Below, piece by piece: positions 34,121 to 46,199 of a DNA stretch of 64,000 nucleotides. The stretch comes from Gigantopelta aegis. Its lineage: Eukaryota > Mollusca > Gastropoda > Neomphalida > Peltospiridae. The notes beneath the pieces are model-generated. The model had not been told where the DNA came from, ran no database searches, and worked only from the letters and a program-made list of their open reading frames with translations. Made by a program: the position numbers and the translations under genes. The stretch covers positions 42,691,843-42,755,842 of the forward strand of contig NC_054707.1 in the NCBI RefSeq assembly GCF_016097555.1, written 5' to 3'. Position 1 is the first letter of the stretch. Each line of letters begins with the position of its first letter.

Positions 34121-34971
34121 TGTGAGAATCCGGGATTACGATATTGCCAGTAAATTATTTTCTATAAATTATTAAGCTATAATTCAAGTTCGTTTTGTTT
34201 TAGCGCCAACGTGCATCGTAGTCTATATTTGTTTACATTGAACAGCGCAATTCTATGCGCCGGGTCAATAAAACAAGGCTTTGTTTATCGTATAACATTT
34301 ATACACTTAATCATTAGTGTTTATATTATCAGTAGTCACAGATAACTCACCTTGTCAAGTGTTATTAAGTTGGTAAACTGGCATTTTTATACAGCCGCAA
34401 AAGTAAAAAGATCGAAGCCATGCTTTTGTACGAGCCTCGTTCTGGATTTTTGAGTTACTTCCGGGTTTTTGTCATTGCTATTTTTGACGTCTGTTATAGG
34501 AGAAGCCATGTGTTTAGGGAAGTGACGTCACGTATCAGCATGCGCGCGCATCTGGTAGGCAGAAGTCTATCATAATGGCCATTAGTAACAAAGCGAACTA
34601 GCGTAGCGTGAATAGCAAAGAATGGCCAACACGTGCTTAAATTACCGCTTGTAGCACGGGAACGCTATTCTACATAGCTACATGTACTCTTTCCACCCAT
34701 ACAATTTGACGATTGACCGAGTTCAAAACTATAGCAAACTTCCTTTTTTTTCTTTTTTCTTTTCACCTGAATAAATATTTTTAGTCCATGTATTTTTAAA
34801 GCGTCTGGTCCATATTTCAAGTAAAGCATTACAAACGAGCGCGCGCACACACAAATAAAAATAATAAAATAAAACGAGTAGGCCTATATTTTTTATTTAA
34901 AACTGTTTAAAAGAAATAATTGGCCTACACTTTGTTAAAGGAAATTATTTCTTTTAACAATTTTAAATAAC

Positions 34972-34974
<3 letters not shown>

Positions 34975-35042
<68 letters not shown>

Positions 35043-35145
35043 TATATGTATATATATATATATATATATGCATATATGTATATATACATATACATATATA
35101 TGTACATATAGATACACATACATACATATATATATATATATATGA
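34975..35145. repeat. (TA)n / (CATA)n microsatellite
   Basis: Long TA tract degrading into ATATGCATATATG and TACATATAC words. Confidence 0.95.
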
Positions 35146-35649
35146 ACATTTGTTACAAATGAACAACCAGTAGACAATATATAGACAGTAGTTATATATA
35201 TATATAACACATCAGACTTGTCTACTGGTTCATTTGTAAGGCTTTTTCATCAACAATAAATTTAAGCAAGTATCTTATTAGAAAACTTTACAAAAAACTT
35301 TAAAACTATTAATTTTATCAAGTCCTTTTTTATTCCTTAAACTTGCTGATATCGGATACATATTAACACATTGTATTAAAATGGAGGAACCTAAATTTAG
35401 TTTCCATACATGTTCCATGACCACACATACATTGCTCCCCTCTAGCTACAGCATCCCTTTTTAAATATTAGTACAGAACTTAGCCTTTTAAAACCGGATA
35501 CATCTCAAAGTTACTTGGTCCCTCACCTTTGTGGTTCCATCTTCAGAACATTTTGTAGCATTATTTTTTTTATATATATATACATAAAAATTGCCATTAA
35601 TATTTTAATCACCTAATCCCATGCAGGCCAGGACATAGTTTAATATGCA

Positions 35650-35935
35650 GTCGATCTAGGATTGATTCCTGTTGGTGGTCCTATAGGGCTATTTCTCATT
35701 CCAGCCAGTGCTCTACAACTGGTGTAACAAAATGCTACACTATTTATTATCCTGTCTGTGGGGCTGATGCATATAAAAGATCCCTTATTGTTAATCGGAA
35801 AGAGTAATCCATTATGTGACAGCAGCAGGTTTCCTCCCTAATATTATCTGTGTGATCCCTAAACATGTCCGACTCTATATATCCGTAATTAAAATGACTT
35901 GAGTGCATTGTTAAATAAAAGATTCCTTCCTTTCA
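35650..35935 (+). mobile_element. SINE, plus orientation
   Basis: TAGGATTGATTCCTGTTGGT head region, TATCCTGTCTGTGGGGCTGA, AAAAGATCCCTTATTGTTAA, and tail GTGCATTGTTAAATAAAAGA. Confidence 0.82.
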
Positions 35936-36236
35936 AATCTAAAACAGTGTCAGTTACCTTTGACAAGAGGCCACAGTTTCAAAGGCTATCACTTTCAACC
36001 TGATTAATAAACCAGTTAAAACAACAAATTACTGTAAATGGTAACAATACAATGTTTTAATGTAAGACACACATTAACACAATGCAAATATCATTTGATC
36101 ATTGGTTTATAATGATAATAGAAAAAGAAAATAATAAATATGTGTTGTCTACTGTTTCTCGATATAATTTTATTGATTTTGTAAAGTCTGTTTTTATTAG
36201 AAAATCGAGATCCTGGTAAAAAAAGATTAAATCCAA

Positions 36237-36449
36237 GTGTTATCAATGTCATCATCACATACTGAATAGCCCCAATCATATTGCATATGGTAGTTTGGAA
36301 AGTCAGTGTGTTATCAATGTCATCATCACATACTGAATAGCCCCAATAATATTGCATATGGTAGTTTGGAAAGTCAGTGTGTTATCAATGTCATCATCAC
36401 ATACTGAATAGCCCCAATAATATTGCACATGGTAGTTTGGAAAGTCAGT
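36237..36449. repeat. 71-bp tandem repeat, three copies
   Basis: Three head-to-tail units starting GTGTTATCAATGTCATCATC at 36237, 36308 and 36379, with only one or two differences, so the amplification is recent. Confidence 0.95.
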
Positions 36450-37935
36450 GAAAAAGTTCTGGTATCCCTCTTATGCACAGAAACATGAGATACTGTAGAA
36501 AAGAATCGCTGAATCTGATACCAGTGTTCTCCTTAGCATCCCTTAATTCACCCTAAAACTTAAACGCCCTTAATTCATCGTGAAAGGCCCATTTTTCATC
36601 CAAGAGTTGCCGGTTCTCTTTTTGTCCATAAACAGGGATCACTGATACCTAGGAAAAAAATAAGAAAATTGGTAAATTTCTATGATATATAAGTATGAAA
36701 GTTTTATATTGTGTATATTGAATATTATTGAAATATTTGAATACACATAAATGTATTTGTGAAGACATATTGACATCTGTCACTGATGACAATAATACTT
36801 ATAAATACAATCAGCTCCCCTTTTCTTTCTTTATTTCCTGCAAACAAATTCAGATAACTTATATAATAAATGCATGTAACATAATTTATGTTTTTAATAA
36901 AATATAATGGCTATCACCAACTTGTGGATCAATATCCAGTTTTATTATTAGTATTTATTTATTTTTAATCCCAAACAAATGATTTCATACACCTGATATC
37001 CCACCCTGAAATGTTTATACCTTTTATTTTATTATTAAAAAATCAACTTACACATTACAAATACACCTGTGGATCACTTCTTCAATAAAAAAAGTAAAAC
37101 ATTATAATTAACATATAATATAATTAATAAATGGAAATATTTCACAACCATTTTCATATGAAACAATATATATATGCTTGATTGCACACACACACACACA
37201 CACACGTACACACACACAGCTCCCTGTTATTTAATTAAAAATATAAATACTCCAGCCACCTACATATTTTATGGCATAATACAATATAAAATATATTCAG
37301 ATTTTTGTTTTACCCACTATAATGGGTATAACAAAAAGTTACATAAAACGTTGTTTGTCGATTGACTGGGTAGGCCTACTGTTCACAGGGTAACTTTGTT
37401 TCCATGTCAGTTTGGTGGGGGCTTTTATTATTATTATTTTTTATTTTATTATCTTTTCAATTTTCATTTCAATAAATACTGACGTGTATTAGTATTACGA
37501 ATGAATAACATACAACAAACCTTGTATAAAATGACGATCTCCGTTGTGGGATGGGCAAAGTTGATTGTTGTCAGCTTTAACTGTTCAACGTTTCGCTTCC
37601 ACTGTATTTGATGAAACTAATTTCATAATCCTTACTACAGTGACTTGTGCATCTAACAACAACGTATGAAATTACCATGACAAAATACCATTCATCAAAA
37701 CTAGTCTACACTGATTTAATTGACGGAAAAACATTCGATTGTTCATTACTACTAATGCCAGTATTGTCAACTGGTTTCTTGCCTACCAGCGCTCACGCGG
37801 TACCACGTGATCAAAACATGTGACGTCACCGTGGCTTCTCCTATACTGTGTAAATATTAGTAATTTACGTTACGTATGGTTTGATAGTGAATTTAGTCAA
37901 TTTCAGTCGATACTTTACAACAGTTAACGGCCAAG

Positions 37936-38145
37936 ATGCCTAAAACATGTTGTGCGGTTGGCTGCATAAACCATAACTTGATGTTAAAAAAAATATCGTT
38001 TTACAAATTTCGAAAAGAGACCAGACGCCGCTTCTGGGTAGAGGTACTAAAACGTGACAAACCTGATGCAACGCCATGGCTTCCCACACAGAATGCGTCT
38101 ACGTTGTGTTTAATGTTGTTGCTTGTCGACAATAACCGACGTTAA
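37936..38145 (+). pseudogene. THAP-domain start exon, incomplete
   Basis: Begins MPKTCCAVGCINHN, then KKISFYKFRKETRRRFWVEV. This matches the N-terminal half of the C2CH THAP DNA-binding finger (Met-Pro, C-x4-C, SFYxFP-like block, W). The terminal C-x2-H and AVPTIF parts are absent and the frame ends at 38145, so no finger can fold. It is the first exon of a THAP gene or of a Kolobok/P-type transposase. Confidence 0.75.
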
Positions 38146-38229
38146 TAGCAACCAAAATGGTTAAAGCATGTGCATTGATAACATTTCCACATTATACTGT
38201 AAATAAAATGCACAATTCCATCTACTTTC

Positions 38230-38760
38230 ATGACCCCCCCCCCCAAAAAAAAAAAAAAAAAAAAAAACGCGGATGCATCCAGTTCTTGAATAATTGATAC
38301 TCTTTTTATCATCAATTTGTGTGGTCTTCATTTAATCTAATTTTAGAGTTCAATCAAGACATTCTCTATACTTGTATTTATTTTGCCATCTTCGCCTACT
38401 ACATTTATTTATTTATATTTATTTTTAAAATAAAAGTATATGTAGTTAAATTACACACACACACAATAATAATTTGTTATAAATTCTTTTTAAAACTTTA
38501 TTTATTTTTAATTGTTTTGGTGTGTGTGTGTGCAAATGTGTCTGTAGCAGGCCTGCAGTACGAAAATATAGCTTTTCTACTACTATATATATAAATATGG
38601 CTTCTCCCCCTACCAAGATTGTCCCTACTAAAGATTTTGCCCCTACCCCACTTCAGATATTGTACCTGTGGACATGTAATATCCCAAATGTATTATGTAT
38701 TAAACAATAAAGGTATACTTGTATCTCGGATACACACATACATACATACGCATACATGTG

Positions 38761-38791
<31 letters not shown>

Positions 38792-38973
38792 CGTATATAT
38801 GTTTCTGGGTGGTTTTTTTAATTTACTTTGTTATGAATCAATGTAATTTGGTGTTATGAATCAATGTAATTTGGTGGTTGTGGCACATTTGTAGATTTTG
38901 CTTCTGTTCTAGTTAAAGGACTTACCTTTTTGCATCTACATGTCGTTTTATGGTATTCTGCAGTTCTTCGGAT

Positions 38974-39013
<40 letters not shown>

Positions 39014-39369
39014 CGTGCGCACAATCTGCTTCAGCAATTATCTGCAATAAAATGAATGGTCATCGCCATATTTGATATTTGTTTTCCTTTCTAAAAAGTT
39101 TCACATGGAGAATAATATGGCATTTAACCATCTCATTCATACATTTTCCTTGAATATGCTACATAAGTGCATCTATACAAGAGGTAATTTAACCCTGGTT
39201 AAAAGCAACTTGGGTTAAATATGTGTAGTCTAGCAGAAGGCATATTGATACAGATCAGTTTACTAACAGTCATGATAATTGCCCCATCTCCTTTCTCCAC
39301 CTGTATCTTATGAAAAATTAGTTTTGTACATATTACTTAAATTTTTTAATTGCAATAAAAAAAAACAAT
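38230..39369. other. Low-complexity, microsatellite-rich stretch
   Basis: C and A homopolymers at 38236-38267, (CA)n at 38450 and 38777, (GT)n at 38976-39010; no gene seen. Confidence 0.7.
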
Positions 39370-39569
39370 NNNNNNNNNNNNNNNNNNNNNNNNNNNNNNN
39401 NNNNNNNNNNNNNNNNNNNNNNNNNNNNNNNNNNNNNNNNNNNNNNNNNNNNNNNNNNNNNNNNNNNNNNNNNNNNNNNNNNNNNNNNNNNNNNNNNNNN
39501 NNNNNNNNNNNNNNNNNNNNNNNNNNNNNNNNNNNNNNNNNNNNNNNNNNNNNNNNNNNNNNNNNNNNN
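39370..39569. other. Assembly gap of 200 N
   Basis: Exactly 200 undetermined bases, a conventional scaffold-gap size, so its true length is unknown. Open frames across it are meaningless. Confidence 0.98.
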
Positions 39570-39823
39570 CCACAAATATAGACTGAATTTTGATGCAAGT
39601 TGTGATATTCTAAATGAAGTGCACAGTTGGCTCTTTTAATGATAGTTGAATTATTTCAAGTTATGTGCGTTTGCGAGGACGCTTAAACGTTTAAGCAGAG
39701 GGTAATGTGAGAATCCGGGATTACGATATTGCCAGTAAATTATTTTCTATAAATTATTAAGCTATAATTCAAGTTCGTTTTGGCGCCAACGTGCATCGTA
39801 GTCTATATTTGTTTACATTGAAC

Positions 39824-40597
39824 GGTAAACGGACAAAACCCCACCCGGAAAAAAAACCCACTGGATAAAACCCCACTGGAAAAAACCCCACTCGGACATA
39901 ACCCCACAGAGAAAAAAACCCACTCGGACATAACCCCACTCATATATCTCAATATATAACAATCTATCTACCTACACACATACAAGTTAGTTATGATAAC
40001 ATAATTACCTCCAGGTCTGAAGTCACACCGCCTTTACAAGTAAATGCAGCTCTGCTGGAACACTCCCATCGAATATTCTTCCTGGCATACCTCTTAGTAT
40101 ACAAGTAGCCTTCGTGAATTAGCTTGAGACCACCCTTGTTGTTCTTGATAACTTCCATAGTTGTATTTACAGTTCTCAGGAAATGAATACTGATGCAGAA
40201 TTTATGACATACCCAATCAACAATGGGAAGCCCTAAATCCATGATTTCCTTGATCTCTTAGAAGAAAACCTGGCCTCCTTAATCTCTTGATCACAAAGTT
40301 CAGATAATCCTTTGTCATGGAGATCAATGCAATCAGTGCAACACTTGACTGATCAAAATACAAATGTAAACTTTATTCTTTATCATAATCTATTTTGTGA
40401 ATTTTATTTATAATTTTATTCTTCCAAAACAGAAATTTCAACTTTATTTCATATTTTTCAGTTTTATGTGTAAAATGGTCACAGTGGGGTTTTGTCCATT
40501 TTTCTCATTTATTGATGGGGTTATGTCCGAGTGGGTTTTTTTCCAGTGGGGTTATGTCTGGGTGGGTTTTTTTCCAGTGGGGTTTTATCCTGGATTC
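39824..40597 (-). mobile_element. Short Mutator-like element (MULE) with 9-bp duplication
   Basis: ACATTGAAC is directly repeated at 39815-39823 and 40598-40606; repeat copy 1 shows the single, empty site. Both ends are built of a short word repeated several times in inverted orientation (AAACCCCACTGG and CGGACATAACCCCAC on the left, complements on the right). A FLYWCH-like frame lies inside. 774 bases, so it is non-autonomous. Confidence 0.88.
39991..40242 (-). CDS. FLYWCH-type zinc-finger fragment of a MULE
   Basis: Minus-strand frame of 83 codons. Residues 33-80 read NNKGGLKLIHEGYLYTKRYA then RKNIRWECSSRAAFTCKGGV, the F/L-hydrophobic, Y, W-x-C, C pattern of FLYWCH fingers that precede MULE transposase domains. 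The final H-x-H is not seen (SDLEVIMLS follows), and no transposase follows. The natural start is probably an internal Met near residue 29. Confidence 0.65.
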   Translation of the reverse strand: MDLGLPIVDWVCHKFCISIHFLRTVNTTMEVIKNNKGGLKLIHEGYLYTKRYARKNIRWECSSRAAFTCKGGVTSDLEVIMLS

Positions 40598-40907
40598 ACA
40601 TTGAACAGCGCAATTCTATGCGCCGGGTCAATAAAACAAGGCTTTGTTTATCGTATAACATTTATACACTTAATCATTAGTGTTTATATTATCAGTAGTC
40701 ACAGATAACTCACCTTGTCAAGTGTTATTAAGTTGGTAAACTGGCATTTTTATACAGCCGCAAATGTAAAAAGATCGAAGCCATGCTTTTGTACGAGCCT
40801 CGTTCTGGATTTTTGAGAGTTACTTCCGGGTTTTTGTCATTGCTATTTTTGACGTCTGTTATACTGTGTAAATATTAGTAATTTCAGATATTACTAATGT
40901 AACTTAT

Positions 40908-41969
40908 ATCTAATTCAGAACGGATATGGAACTTATATTTATTTGTGTATATATGCTTAATTGTATTTATTTCGTTCCCATTATAGCATAGTAATTAAGG
41001 TCAAAAGGCCTGTAGGGCCTAATGAAGTTAGCCAATAGTAAATGACGTCATTGGTTTTCTAACCCGCACTGCACGATTTACAAATTCTGCAATGCAGGAT
41101 TGTACCCCGCACTGCTGGATTTTACCCCGTTTTGCAGAATGCATACTCGCTCCGCGGAATGCATAATTCTGCAGTGCTGGATATTAACCAGTATTGCTGG
41201 ATTTTGGCGGGGATATAAATACGAATCCCGCAATGATTTGTCAGTTTTGGTCAATCGTTCGCCCCGATAGGTGGGTTGGGATTATTAACAGAATATTAAA
41301 TTTATACGGGTTTTACATATGTGTATGTTATTGGGATAACTTGTAGAGACCAAACTCACAACCTTAATGATTAGATAATTAATAAAGATTAAAGGGTATT
41401 ATTTTCGGTATTTATTATTCATAGAATTTAGGGAGATAGACAGCACCCATTACACAGAAAAGGTGTATGCCCCGGGTGTTGTGGTTTTTATGTGGCAAAG
41501 TTTACTGCATATTATATAGAGAGGGATTGAGTTAGAGAGATGCCTATGTAGTGGAAGTAGGTCTGTGTACCCAGACAAAGTATTTAAAGTGTATATTCTT
41601 GCTGATATTGATGTTCTTGGTCCAAAATTAAGTTTGTGTATATCATAACGTTGGAGACTTAGCATATTAGGAATAATTATTATTGAGCAACTTACCTGTC
41701 TCAGGTGAATAAGACTCAGTCTTTTAAAGTAATTTAAGAATTGTGGTATATTTCACAGCCTGAAAGTAACTTAGTCATATTTATTCAATTATTTATGTGC
41801 ATTTTATTACTAAATGAATCAGTGAACATACAGTTCAACTGCGAATGTAATTTGAGGTTATTGTTAAATAAATATTGTTGAATTTTAATCTTGTTGGTGA
41901 TCTTTTGCCTTCATAGTTAGTGGTTATGGCCATTTACAAGGACACCCTCTAATCCAGGGTCGTCACAGT
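40908..41969 (+). mobile_element. LTR-like sequence, possible solo LTR (fossil)
   Basis: Starts TGTAAC and ends GTCACA, with a GGATATAAATAC TATA box near 41211, an AATAAA about 170 bases later, and upstream repeated GCTGGAT and GCAGAATGCAT words. These are the parts expected of a long terminal repeat. No internal genes or second LTR are seen in the window, and no clear target duplication, so the call is tentative. Confidence 0.35.
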
Positions 41970-42256
41970 TGTGCACCTTAAAGATGGACATAACACTTGA
42001 GCGGTCTTCACACATCTTAAGCCCATAGAGAGTCAACATAACCTAGCCAGAACCACCCAGATGCTTTCTCTTCAGTTCGGACATAGTACCACTAAACAAA
42101 AAAAAACCCAGATTTTAAATAATATGCCCAAACATGGTCCACGGGACTAGATTATTTGCAAATGTTCATTTATCTGAGAATGAGCGTGTAATGAGAGGAT
42201 ATTTATGTCCAAATGTCCGTCTAGCTCTCTTACAGACAAGAGTACTCAGGCAATCT

Positions 42257-43660
42257 TCGAACGGTGAATACAGATTTCGTTATGTACAGCCGGAACATGA
42301 AAAAAGCAATTTTTTCTAAAAAAATATTTTTCCTACAATTATTTTTGTAACATATATAAATACTGAGAGGTATATTTGTGCCAAATATAAACAATGTACA
42401 CCTCGGCATTAAAGGAGAGGACAATTAAGGCATTTGGCCTGGTATGCATATTCAACGATATACAATGCACATTATTGCTTAATATCAACACGTATAATCG
42501 TATAGTTAATTAATAAAATGGTTAAATATGACGGCTATTATATATAACGGGCGCAGCCATTTTGTACCATCTCAGTTAGTACGCCCTCTGGCGAGCTGGT
42601 GGTTACGTAATACTTAACGCGTAACGTCAGGAATGAGCCTTAGAACTAGAGAAACAATCTACCTGGTTTTTGCGGGATGATAAATAGTCATACATTGCAA
42701 TGTTCTGTAATAATACACATCCCAGTAAGCCAGCAATAAGTATATCCAGCACTATATATACTCTTTTTCAATACAAAATAAAATACCATTGTCAAAGTGG
42801 CTACACAAGTCGAAACAATTAACAATGTTTTGCCCATGCATTAACCTACATACTGAAATGATACACGGAGTGTTTTCTTAGTTAATTGGTTCACGATTCC
42901 TGTGATTCCTGATTGGCAGGTGTGTATTTGATTGGTAACCAGACGAGCCAATTAATTGGTCCATGATTCCTATGATTCCTGATTGGCAGGTGTGTATTTG
43001 ATTGGTAACCAGACGAGCCAATTGTAATGGACATGGTTTATTACTGTAAATAGTTCTGTAAAACTATTGATTAAAACCACAGAACTGACCAATTACGTAG
43101 TCCCAAAGAAAAGAAAATTATCACTTGGGTATCGTGGGTTATCGTTTTTGCTCCAACGTAGCATATCAATAGGCCTAATAATGTACATTTTTCCTTTGGA
43201 TTATTTAACAGAGAAAAATACTATAACCCCATTTTGTTCCGTTAATGCAACTTGAAATATATTTAGTTAAATAGTTTATTATATTATTACATCATTTATG
43301 CTATTTTACAAGTCAGGTTGATCAAAGAGAAGCGCCTTGTCGAAAATTACTGCTTTTGTTTACACTGTACATACAGGAGATGGTCAGGAGTTGACGTCAC
43401 TTCGCCCCAAGCTATCCCACCGGACGTCACAAATTTTGTGACAAAAACAAAACGGCTGCCCCCAGTTAGCAGGAATAATCATGTTTTTTTATTAACTCTA
43501 AAATTACGCGTTTTTCATTTGCTAAAGTATCAGTATGTGTTGGTGGTCCGGGTATGCATCTTTCCAACACATAAGGCTCTTGTTTGAGCTGACCCTACCT
43601 TTATTGCTTTAACATTCGGGCTCCGTTTTTGTCTTCACCGAAGACTTCGGACAAGGAAAT
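42257..43660 (+). repeat. Repeat Y, split by a TTAA-type element
   Basis: 42257-42412 (GGTGAATACAGATTTCGTTA to ACACCTCGGCATTAA) matches 54990-55150 in the same direction and 53955-54150 in the opposite direction. After the inserted element it appears to resume as CATTCGGGCTCCGTTTTTGT. Confidence 0.65.
42413..43600. mobile_element. TTAA-type non-autonomous element C
   Basis: Left TTAA then AGGAGAGGACAATTAAGG; right end CTGACCCTACCT followed by TTAT, a near-TTAA. Inside are two tandem copies of a 73-base unit with TGATTCCTGATTGGCAGGTG (42889-43022), and 43020-43370 matches 54590-54990 in element B. Two GACGTCAC words lie near the right end. No coding content. Confidence 0.6.
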
Positions 43661-43969
43661 AGGCTGACCCGAACTTACTGTTAGGATCTCCCTATTTAAA
43701 GTATTTTAATAAGTAAGTGGTCGCCATTTTTAATTTCGTCACAATTATTTACGGGCAGAAAAGTTAAGATTGAGGTGAGAGTGACTTGTCCAAAAAGGTG
43801 AAAAACTGCGGCGAGTTGATAACTTTTTTGCAGCGAATTGACCAGCATTCGTTCAATCTTGTGCAACGTGCTCACCACCAATATGAAAGTTGCACCACCA
43901 TTATTGTCATATGTTTTTTTATAGTTATACTCTATCTTCCCTATACCATACCGGTATATATATATATAA

Positions 43970-45301
43970 CCTGCAGACAAGACTAGAAACTTCTACAAGT
44001 TAGAAGTGGACACTTATGACAAAATGCTAACAGAAAACATTACAACGAAGTACAAACATGCAGACGACCAAACAATCGAAGATATCAACACAGAGTTCGA
44101 GTACGTCAGCAATGCCCTAGGAATACGTGACAGAATAGACAAGATGGCAGAGACCCGAGCATTCATACCTTGAAAGATCATAAGGACAATTTTGCCACTA
44201 ATCCAAGTTGCAGACTCATCAATCCAGCAAAAAGCGAAATCGGTAGGATCAGCCAAAATTATGTTAGACCGAATAAACAGTGAAACACGACTCAAGACGC
44301 AAATGAACCAATGGAGAAACACTTCCGCTGTACTTGAATGGTTCTCAGCTCTGCATGATAAAAAAAGAACTATTTCCCTCGTATTCACATTGTGGACTTC
44401 TACCCTTCCATAACACCTGAACTACTCGACAAGGCATTGAAATGGGCGAAGAAATATACAGTCATCCCAGATATAGAATACGCATTGCATGCAAGAAAAT
44501 CACTACTTTTTGACAACAAAGAACAGCCATGGGTGAAAAATTACACTCCCAATGCCGACGTCACCATGGGCGGATATGATGGAGCGGAAGTGTGCGAACT
44601 AGTAGGACTCCTCATCCTACACACAATTCAAACAAATACCTCCAACATGAACGTCGGACTGTACAGAGATGACGGTCTAGCAGTTCTACGCAGAAGTTCA
44701 GGAAGCCAAGCAGACAGAATGAGGAAAATGCTCATCAAAATATTCAAAGATCTTGGCCTAAAGATCACCATCCAGACCAACCTGAAAATAGTCAACTATC
44801 TGGACACCACCCTGAACCTTGAAACTGACTCCCACAAACCCTACAGGAAACCCAACAACGAACCCGTTTACATCAACGTCAGCTCAAACCACCCACCCGC
44901 AATCACGAAGCAAATACCAAAATCAATCGGCAAACGAATTTCCCTTCTGTCTTCCATTAAGACTACTTCGCGGAAGCTGCACTAGGGTACAACAAAGCGC
45001 CAAGTGGCTACACAGTAAACATCCAATACGACCCGCCTAAACATAGAGAACAACCAGACACAAAGAAAAGGAAAAGACCCAGAAAAATCACATGGTTCAA
45101 ACCCCCCATTCAGCAAGAATGTGAAGACAAACGTCGGTAGCGTGTTCATCAAATTGATATCCAAGCATTTCCCAGTAATCACAAGTACCACACATTGTTC
45201 AACAGAAACAACCTGAAAATCAGCTACAGCTGCATGAAAAACTTCGGAGCAATAATCAAAAGCCACAACACGAAAATCACCCAGAGCTCAACCGATCCCG
45301 C

Positions 45302-45337
<36 letters not shown>

Positions 45338-45935
45338 TGTAACTGCAGACAGAAGAACGAATGCCCCCTGAACGGCAACTGCCAAACTAGCTCCCTCGTA
45401 TACAAACGTGGCATCTGGTAAGACTGTCAGATTTTCCTGGAGGTACATGGAGAGGTTTAACAACCACACTAAATCTTTCAAATATGAACGCTATGAAAAA
45501 GAGACAGAACTGTCAAAATACATCTGGGAACTCAAACGAAAAAAACCCGCCTATCACATCAATTGGGAAATGTCAGGAAATCGGACCACGGAAACGCAGC
45601 TCGGGACAATGCAACCTGTGCATCGAGGAGAAGCTCTCAATACTATTTGAAAAAGGAGACAAGCTACTCAACAAAAGGACAGAACTCATATCAAAATGCT
45701 GCCACAGCAACAAGCCGAGAGTCTCACGACTGACGTGCCATGACGTCAGGAGCGCACCGCCGCGTACACACAGCGTGACGTCACCTTAACTGTCACAATT
45801 ATAAACACTCATCTGATGAAGGCGAGGAGCCTGAAACTCCGAGTAATGAGTTATTAGTGAATACTAAAAATTTAGTGTACCTGCTCCACTAACATTGTGT
45901 TGAGCACTTTATGTCCAATAGTGATAACAAATATA
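43970..45935 (+). mobile_element. Penelope-like retroelement, broken, between (TA)n tracts
   Basis: Reverse transcriptase blocks occur in order: AFIP..KDHK with CRLINPAKSE-like sequence, then DFYPSITPELLDKALKWAKK, GGYDGAEVCELVGLLILHTI, the catalytic GLYRDDGLAVLRR block, and KPNNEPVYINVSSNHPP. Downstream, [28 protein letters not shown] and LLNKRTELISKC look like the C-terminal GIY-YIG-type endonuclease region, after a Cys-rich stretch. RT plus such an endonuclease is the Penelope-like layout. The copy is 5'-truncated and broken in several places. It ends CATCTGATGAAGGCGAGGAG-like sequence and lies between (TA)n tracts (43956-43969 and 45936-45979). Confidence 0.75.
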
Positions 45936-45936
45936 T

Positions 45937-45979
<43 letters not shown>
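45936..45979. repeat. (TA)n microsatellite
   Basis: Uninterrupted TA tract at the 3' edge of the Penelope-like element. Confidence 0.95.
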
Positions 45980-45980
<1 letters not shown>

Positions 45981-46199
45981 CGACCGTGGCTTACTAATAA
46001 ACATTGCAGCCTGCTGAAAATTTCGACGCAACCATCTCGAGCACTCCACCGCCCATTGTCTCTCTTTTGCGGACTAGACCTCCGCTACGGACATTTACCG
46101 TATACTACCCTACCTTTCGACCGACCGTTCAAAATTGCGCCAAATTCCCTCAATCAAAATTGCGCACCCTTTTCTCTTTGGCATTTAACTGCTCCATTA

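Larger units (their letters stand above)
34499..37841. mobile_element. 3.34-kb element with GGAGAAGCCA ends and TATA duplications
   Basis: Ends GGAGAAGCCATGTG at the left and CGTGGCTTCTCC at the right are inverted; the similarity extends about 85 bases and includes TGACGTCAC and CTGGTAGGCA on both sides. TATA flanks it at 34495-34498 and 37842-37845. The intact target CTGTTATACTGTG is seen in copy 2 of repeat R at 40856-40868. No transposase is seen inside; it holds a (TA)n tract, a SINE and a 71-bp tandem array. Superfamily is not assigned. Confidence 0.85.
34121..37866 (+). repeat. Interspersed repeat R, copy 1, carrying a 3.34-kb insertion
   Basis: Repeat sequence from TGTGAGAATCCGGGATTACG (34121) to 34498 resumes at 37842 and matches copy 2 (39706-40884) to TATTAGTAATTT. 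Copy 1 has no MULE: it reads TTACATTGAACAGCGC without interruption. Repeat class is unknown; the sequence right after it leads into a THAP start exon at 37936. Confidence 0.85.
39706..40884 (+). repeat. Interspersed repeat R, copy 2, carrying a MULE
   Basis: Same sequence as copy 1 from TGTGAGAATCCGGGATTACG, interrupted at 39824-40597 by the MULE, resuming ACATTGAACAGCGCAATTCT and running to TATTAGTAATTT. It lacks the 3.34-kb insertion. Confidence 0.88.

Noticed and set aside
34925-35210. Long open frames of alternating Ile and Tyr
   Set aside because: They are translations of the (TA)n microsatellite; the same holds for the stretch at 52988-53056.
39279-39598. Open frames across the N gap
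   Set aside because: Most codons are undetermined; the frames exist only because N has no stop.
40397-40708. Plus-strand frame crossing the right end of the MULE
   Set aside because: Its sequence is the translated repeated end words of the MULE and spills into the flanking repeat.
44014-44388. Minus-strand frame over the Penelope-like element
   Set aside because: Antisense shadow of reverse transcriptase sequence.
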